From Acidobacteriota bacterium (GTDB lineage: Bacteria > Acidobacteriota > Terriglobia > Terriglobales > Acidobacteriaceae): DNA of 8,916 bases. The notes under the pieces were generated by a model that worked only from the letters and a program-made list of their open reading frames with translations, was not told the DNA's origin and searched no databases. Within the stretch, counting starts at the first letter, position 1. The number at the start of each line of letters is the position of its first letter. The stretch spans positions 1 to 8,916 of the forward strand of contig JAJZDO010000226.1 in the NCBI GenBank assembly GCA_021805955.1, in the 5' to 3' direction. Position numbers and translations under genes: made by a program. Below, one piece after another: positions 6,261 to 8,916 of this stretch.

Positions 6261-7464
6261 CCCGCTCCCTGCGGCGCAGCGCCTGCATACCAGTCAACAG
6301 GAATGCGAGCACAACCGCACAGACGGCGAAGAGGTACATCGAGGGAAATCCCCACGCGCCGATGATGGCACCGGCGACTGGCCCGGTAATCATGAGCGAA
6401 AAATCCATGAAGACACCGTAGGCTCCGAGTGCAGTTCCTTTGTCTTGGGGTGGAATCGCATGCACCGCTTCTACGCCAAGCGCAGGAAAGACCAGCGAGA
6501 ATCCAAAGCCAGTAAGCGCGGCTCCGCAAAAGTCCATCAGGCGCGTGTGCGACTGCCAAAGGATGATGAGACCGCACATCTCTGTGATGAAGCAGACCAG
6601 CGCAACGGAATACCCTCCCACGCGTTTGATCCAACCAGCGAAGAGCAGCCGCGCAAAGATAAACAGCGCACCGAAGAGCGTGAGCGCCAGTGCGGCTCCG
6701 GACCAGTGCCGATGGGCAAAATCCAGCGTGATAAAGGTGGCCAGAACGCCGAAACCGATGCTGCCGAGTCCCAGACCAAGTCCCTGCATCGTGACACGTC
6801 GGAAGACATGGTGATAGGGAAGTTTTTCGCCATGAACGATGGGTGCGGCAGGCTGTCGCAGAGCCAGCAGAAGCGGCCCAAGACCAAGAACAAGTACGGC
6901 AAGGCCAACGGCGGAAAACCCAAAGCTGGTAAGCAGAACGACGCCGAGCGGCGCGCCCAGTGCAACGCCGCCATAAGTGCAAATACCGTTCCAGGAGATG
7001 ACGGCTGCGGTATTTTCCACGCCGACGCCCCAGATGCCCCAGATGGTAGCTCCAGTGGCCACCAGGCTCTCACTGGCTCCCAGCGCGAGCCGGGCTGCAA
7101 AGAGCAGCAAAAGCCCCAACCACGGCAGTCGATGGGCGAACGCCGAGGTCAGAGTCAGCAGGCCACTCGCACCGCAGAGAAGCTGTCCAAAGACAACGGA
7201 CGTCTTCGCACCCCGCCGATCCACGATCCAGCCAGCCCACGGACGCGTGAGCACTGTGGCCACGTACTCGGCGCTGACGATCAGCCCGGCAAGCATCGTG
7301 CTGTAGCCGAGCGTGAGGTGCACGTAGCCAGGCAGCACGGCAAGCTGAATGCCGATGGTGAGGTAGCAGACCAGGCTGTAGCCGACAAAGGAAAAGATAC
7401 GCGCATTCAATGCGGCACCAGAGGCTGCGCGCGCGTTGGGTGCAGAAGCAACGGGTCGAAACAT
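6250..7464 (-). CDS. yhhS: MFS transporter, YhhS family
   Basis: Twelve-helix major facilitator protein of the inner membrane, probably a proton-driven exporter; the substrate is not predictable. Several stretches closely resemble E. coli YhhS: Y-L-T-I-G then A-V-L-P-G-Y-V-H in helix 1, V-I-S-W-N-G-I with Y-G and G-A-P-L-G-V-V mid-protein, F-G-V-L-A-T-F-I-T-L, and G-F-S-L-V-F-P-A-L-G-V near helix 10, then V-F-M-D with S-L and T-G-P. The MFS motif A region G-W-I-V-D-R-R-G lies between helices 2 and 3. The ATG at 7464 gives 404 residues, about the length of YhhS, and has AAGG 6 bases upstream; the frame extends to a TTG at 7491 with less support. It begins 48 bases after folP on the same strand, so it is probably the last gene of the mnmG-folP operon. 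Its stop overlaps the convergent metallophosphoesterase. The symbol marks family membership, not proven function. Confidence 0.92.
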   Translation of the reverse strand: MFRPVASAPNARAASGAALNARIFSFVGYSLVCYLTIGIQLAVLPGYVHLTLGYSTMLAGLIVSAEYVATVLTRPWAGWIVDRRGAKTSVVFGQLLCGASGLLTLTSAFAHRLPWLGLLLLFAARLALGASESLVATGATIWGIWGVGVENTAAVISWNGICTYGGVALGAPLGVVLLTSFGFSAVGLAVLVLGLGPLLLALRQPAAPIVHGEKLPYHHVFRRVTMQGLGLGLGSIGFGVLATFITLDFAHRHWSGAALALTLFGALFIFARLLFAGWIKRVGGYSVALVCFITEMCGLIILWQSHTRLMDFCGAALTGFGFSLVFPALGVEAVHAIPPQDKGTALGAYGVFMDFSLMITGPVAGAIIGAWGFPSMYLFAVCAVVLAFLLTGMQALRRRERAIA

Positions 7465-7474
7465 GCGTAGCCTT

Positions 7475-7480
7475 AGTATA
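7475..7480 (-). promoter_or_regulatory. Possible -10 element before the MFS gene
   Basis: TATACT (five of six matches to the -10 consensus) ends 10 bases before the ATG at 7464 in the short gap after folP. No matching -35 hexamer is seen. It could allow some separate transcription of the transporter, but a chance match is possible. Confidence 0.2.
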
Positions 7481-7512
7481 CGGACATGCAAAACCGCGCC
7501 GAGAGACTGCCT

Positions 7513-8445
7513 TCAGCTTTCGTAGCCGGGCGCATCCGACCGCTCCAGCAAAGCGTCGGCCACGGCGGCGGCTTCTGTGGCGGCTCGGGCTGAGTGGACG
7601 CGCACGATCGAAGCGCCGACAAGAATCGCAGCCGTCAAACCGGCAACACTGGCGATTTCCATGGAAGCCGCACTTCTCACTTCCCTGCCCAGACGCGCCG
7701 CCAGCGCTTGACGCAGAAACGACTTGCGCGAAAGGCCAGCCAGCAACGGACGCCCCAGGGCCAGAAGCTGCGACTGATGCCGTAACAGCGCGAAATTTTC
7801 GCCCATTCGCTTGCCAAAACCGTAGCCCGGATCGAGCACAATCGCCGACGACGGAATGCCTGCCTGCATGGCCCGTTGCAGCGAGTTGCGCAGGCCATCG
7901 AGAACCGTTGCAAGCATCTGAGACGAATCCAGCGTGGGTTGTCGCAGCCATTCATCCGGTCTGCCACGCGTGTGCATCAGCACCACTCCGCCGTGTTCTT
8001 CTGCGCACACCTGAGGCATCGCCGGGTCCCACGAGAAGCCGCTGACATCGTTGACGATCTCCGCACCTGCGCGCAGGGCAGCTCGCGCGGTCTCGGCTTT
8101 GTACGTGTCAATCGATACGACGGCGGCAGGACGCGCGCGCAACAGCATCTCCAGCGCAGGCAATAAGCGATCCTGCTCCTGCTGCGCGCTGACTGATGCC
8201 TGGAGCGGGTCGCCAGCATGGGAGCTAGGACGCGTACTCTCCGCGCCCAGATCAATGATCTCCGCACCATGACGCATCAGTCGCAGCGCCTGCTCCACAG
8301 CGCGCTCTGGCTCCAGAAAACGCCCCCCATCGGAGAACGAATCTGCTGTGATGTTGACCACGCCCATGACGACGGTGCGTCGCCCCAGTTCAACGGAACG
8401 AGTGCGCAGTTGCCACTGGGTGGGAACGCGTTCAGAGACGCTCAT
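7513..8445 (-). CDS. folP: Dihydropteroate synthase
   Basis: Cytoplasmic enzyme of folate synthesis that joins 6-hydroxymethyl-7,8-dihydropterin pyrophosphate to p-aminobenzoate to give 7,8-dihydropteroate. The TIM-barrel signatures occur in order: M27[14 protein letters not shown] (loop 1), G67-A-E-S-T-R-P-S (loop 2), S111-I-D-T, N132-D-V-S-G, L-M-H158, D205-P-G-Y-G-F-G-K212, S239-R-K-S-F and R282-V-H284. The pterin-site Asp/Asn/Lys residues and the basic R-x-H phosphate site are present, so it should be active. Several usually invariant positions differ: Ala for Pro after N-I-T, Ala and Ser around loop 2 where Gly is usual, and Ser after R-V-H where Asp is usual. Length 310 is slightly over the usual 270-290. 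The ATG at 8445 overlaps the mnmG stop (ATGA), implying translational coupling. Confidence 0.96.
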   Translation of the reverse strand: MSVSERVPTQWQLRTRSVELGRRTVVMGVVNITADSFSDGGRFLEPERAVEQALRLMRHGAEIIDLGAESTRPSSHAGDPLQASVSAQQEQDRLLPALEMLLRARPAAVVSIDTYKAETARAALRAGAEIVNDVSGFSWDPAMPQVCAEEHGGVVLMHTRGRPDEWLRQPTLDSSQMLATVLDGLRNSLQRAMQAGIPSSAIVLDPGYGFGKRMGENFALLRHQSQLLALGRPLLAGLSRKSFLRQALAARLGREVRSAASMEIASVAGLTAAILVGASIVRVHSARAATEAAAVADALLERSDAPGYES

Positions 8446-8916
8446 CCTGTGGTCCGGGGTTGGATCGGCGATGCCACAGATGCGCTACTTCCCTGCCCTG
8501 AGCGACGTCCGGACTGAATGCGTATGGAGACGTGAACGAGGCCCAGCGCGGCGGGAGTGACGCCTGGGATGCGACTGGCCTGCCCAATGGTAACTGGGCG
8601 CACGCGACCCAGCTTTTCCTGCATCTCACGCGAAAGTCCACTGATGACCGTGTAGTCGAGCCACTCCGGAATGCGCACAGTCTCGGCATCCTTCAGCTTC
8701 TGAATCGCGCGTTTCTGCTGGTCCAGATAGCCAACAAACTTGATCTCCGTCTCCACCGCGCGCAGTTCATTGCGGCGGATGGCGGCGAGTTGGTCGGGGG
8801 AGTTGACAAGCATGGGCGCAAGCACTGGATCGGCTTGCATTGCCTCACTGAGAGCGGGCATGAGTTTGTCGATGGTGATCTCCGGGCGTCGGAGCAACTG
8901 CGCCCAGGTTTGCCCG
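8442..8916 (-). CDS. mnmG: tRNA uridine-5-carboxymethylaminomethyl modification enzyme MnmG (GidA), C-terminal part
   Basis: C-terminal 157 residues of the FAD-dependent subunit that works with the GTPase MnmE to place a (carboxymethyl)aminomethyl group on wobble U34 of certain tRNAs, using methylene-tetrahydrofolate as carbon source. The visible part matches the family's helical C-terminal domain, which contacts MnmE and t[11 protein letters not shown], then [30 protein letters not shown], and [13 protein letters not shown]. After the conserved end there is a tail of about 25 residues rich in Ser, Arg and Gly that is not typical of the family core. The frame is open to the right edge, with the FAD domain beyond it. 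It overlaps folP by four bases and is the first visible gene of the minus-strand operon. Confidence 0.96.
   Translation of the reverse strand, partial: GQTWAQLLRRPEITIDKLMPALSEAMQADPVLAPMLVNSPDQLAAIRRNELRAVETEIKFVGYLDQQKRAIQKLKDAETVRIPEWLDYTVISGLSREMQEKLGRVRPVTIGQASRIPGVTPAALGLVHVSIRIQSGRRSGQGSSASVASPIQPRTTG

Noticed and set aside
6445..7470. Long plus-strand open frame (341 codons) opposite the MFS gene
   Set aside because: It is fully antisense to a gene with clear YhhS family similarity. Its product is low-complexity, rich in Lys, Gln, Arg and Gly, with no recognisable motif, as expected from a GC-rich shadow frame.
7070..7951. Minus-strand open frame (293 codons) spanning the folP-MFS junction
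   Set aside because: It is out of frame with both genes it covers, whose own frames carry complete family motifs; composition is Arg/Cys/Ala-rich.
1..8916. CRISPR arrays, insertion sequences, integrase or phage genes, toxin-antitoxin pairs, tRNA or rRNA genes
   Set aside because: I saw no regularly spaced repeats, transposase or integrase motifs, terminal inverted repeats or recognisable RNA gene sequences on either strand.

Overview
The window looks like ordinary chromosome from a member of the Acidobacteriota, probably class Terriglobia (family Acidobacteriaceae or a relative). The main clue is a large Oar-like TonB-dependent receptor with an N-terminal carboxypeptidase-regulatory-like domain and the motifs S-G-T-N-H-F-H-G and G-G-P-I-K-K-D-K. 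This type of receptor is strongly expanded in that phylum. The moderately GC-rich composition and the divergent but complete housekeeping proteins fit. The taxon is an inference from protein style, not from a marker gene.

Layout. Positions 1-1986 (minus) hold the N-terminal 662 codons of the TonB-dependent receptor, which runs off the left edge. An AT-rich gap (1987-2219) carries its likely promoter. A HIT-family nucleotide hydrolase/phosphorylase follows at 2220-2807 (minus). A gap of about 470 bp (2808-3278) separates it from the divergent rpsA at 3279-5228 (plus), a six-domain ribosomal protein S1. A perfect 18-bp inverted repeat at 5246-5285 is very likely the rpsA terminator. Next is a Tat-exported YkuE-like metallophosphoesterase (5337-6260, plus). 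Its 3' end overlaps by 11 bp the 3' end of a convergent minus-strand gene group, read as mnmG (C-terminus only, 8442-8916), folP (7513-8445) and a YhhS-family MFS transporter (6250-7464).

Function. The genes do not form one pathway. rpsA (translation), mnmG (wobble-uridine modification of tRNA; one subunit uses methylene-tetrahydrofolate) and folP (folate synthesis) are core information and cofactor genes. mnmG and folP overlap by ATGA and are probably translationally coupled; both relate to folate. The MFS transporter is probably the last gene of that operon. The receptor and the metallophosphoesterase are envelope proteins.

I found no CRISPR array, insertion sequence, tRNA, rRNA, phage gene or defence system, and no convincing new system. 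The points most worth a second look are the S1 protein's long acidic N-terminal extension and serine-rich tail, tandem hairpins upstream of rpsA, the bidirectional-looking terminator, the divergent active-site loops of FolP, and a possible leaderless start for the HIT gene.
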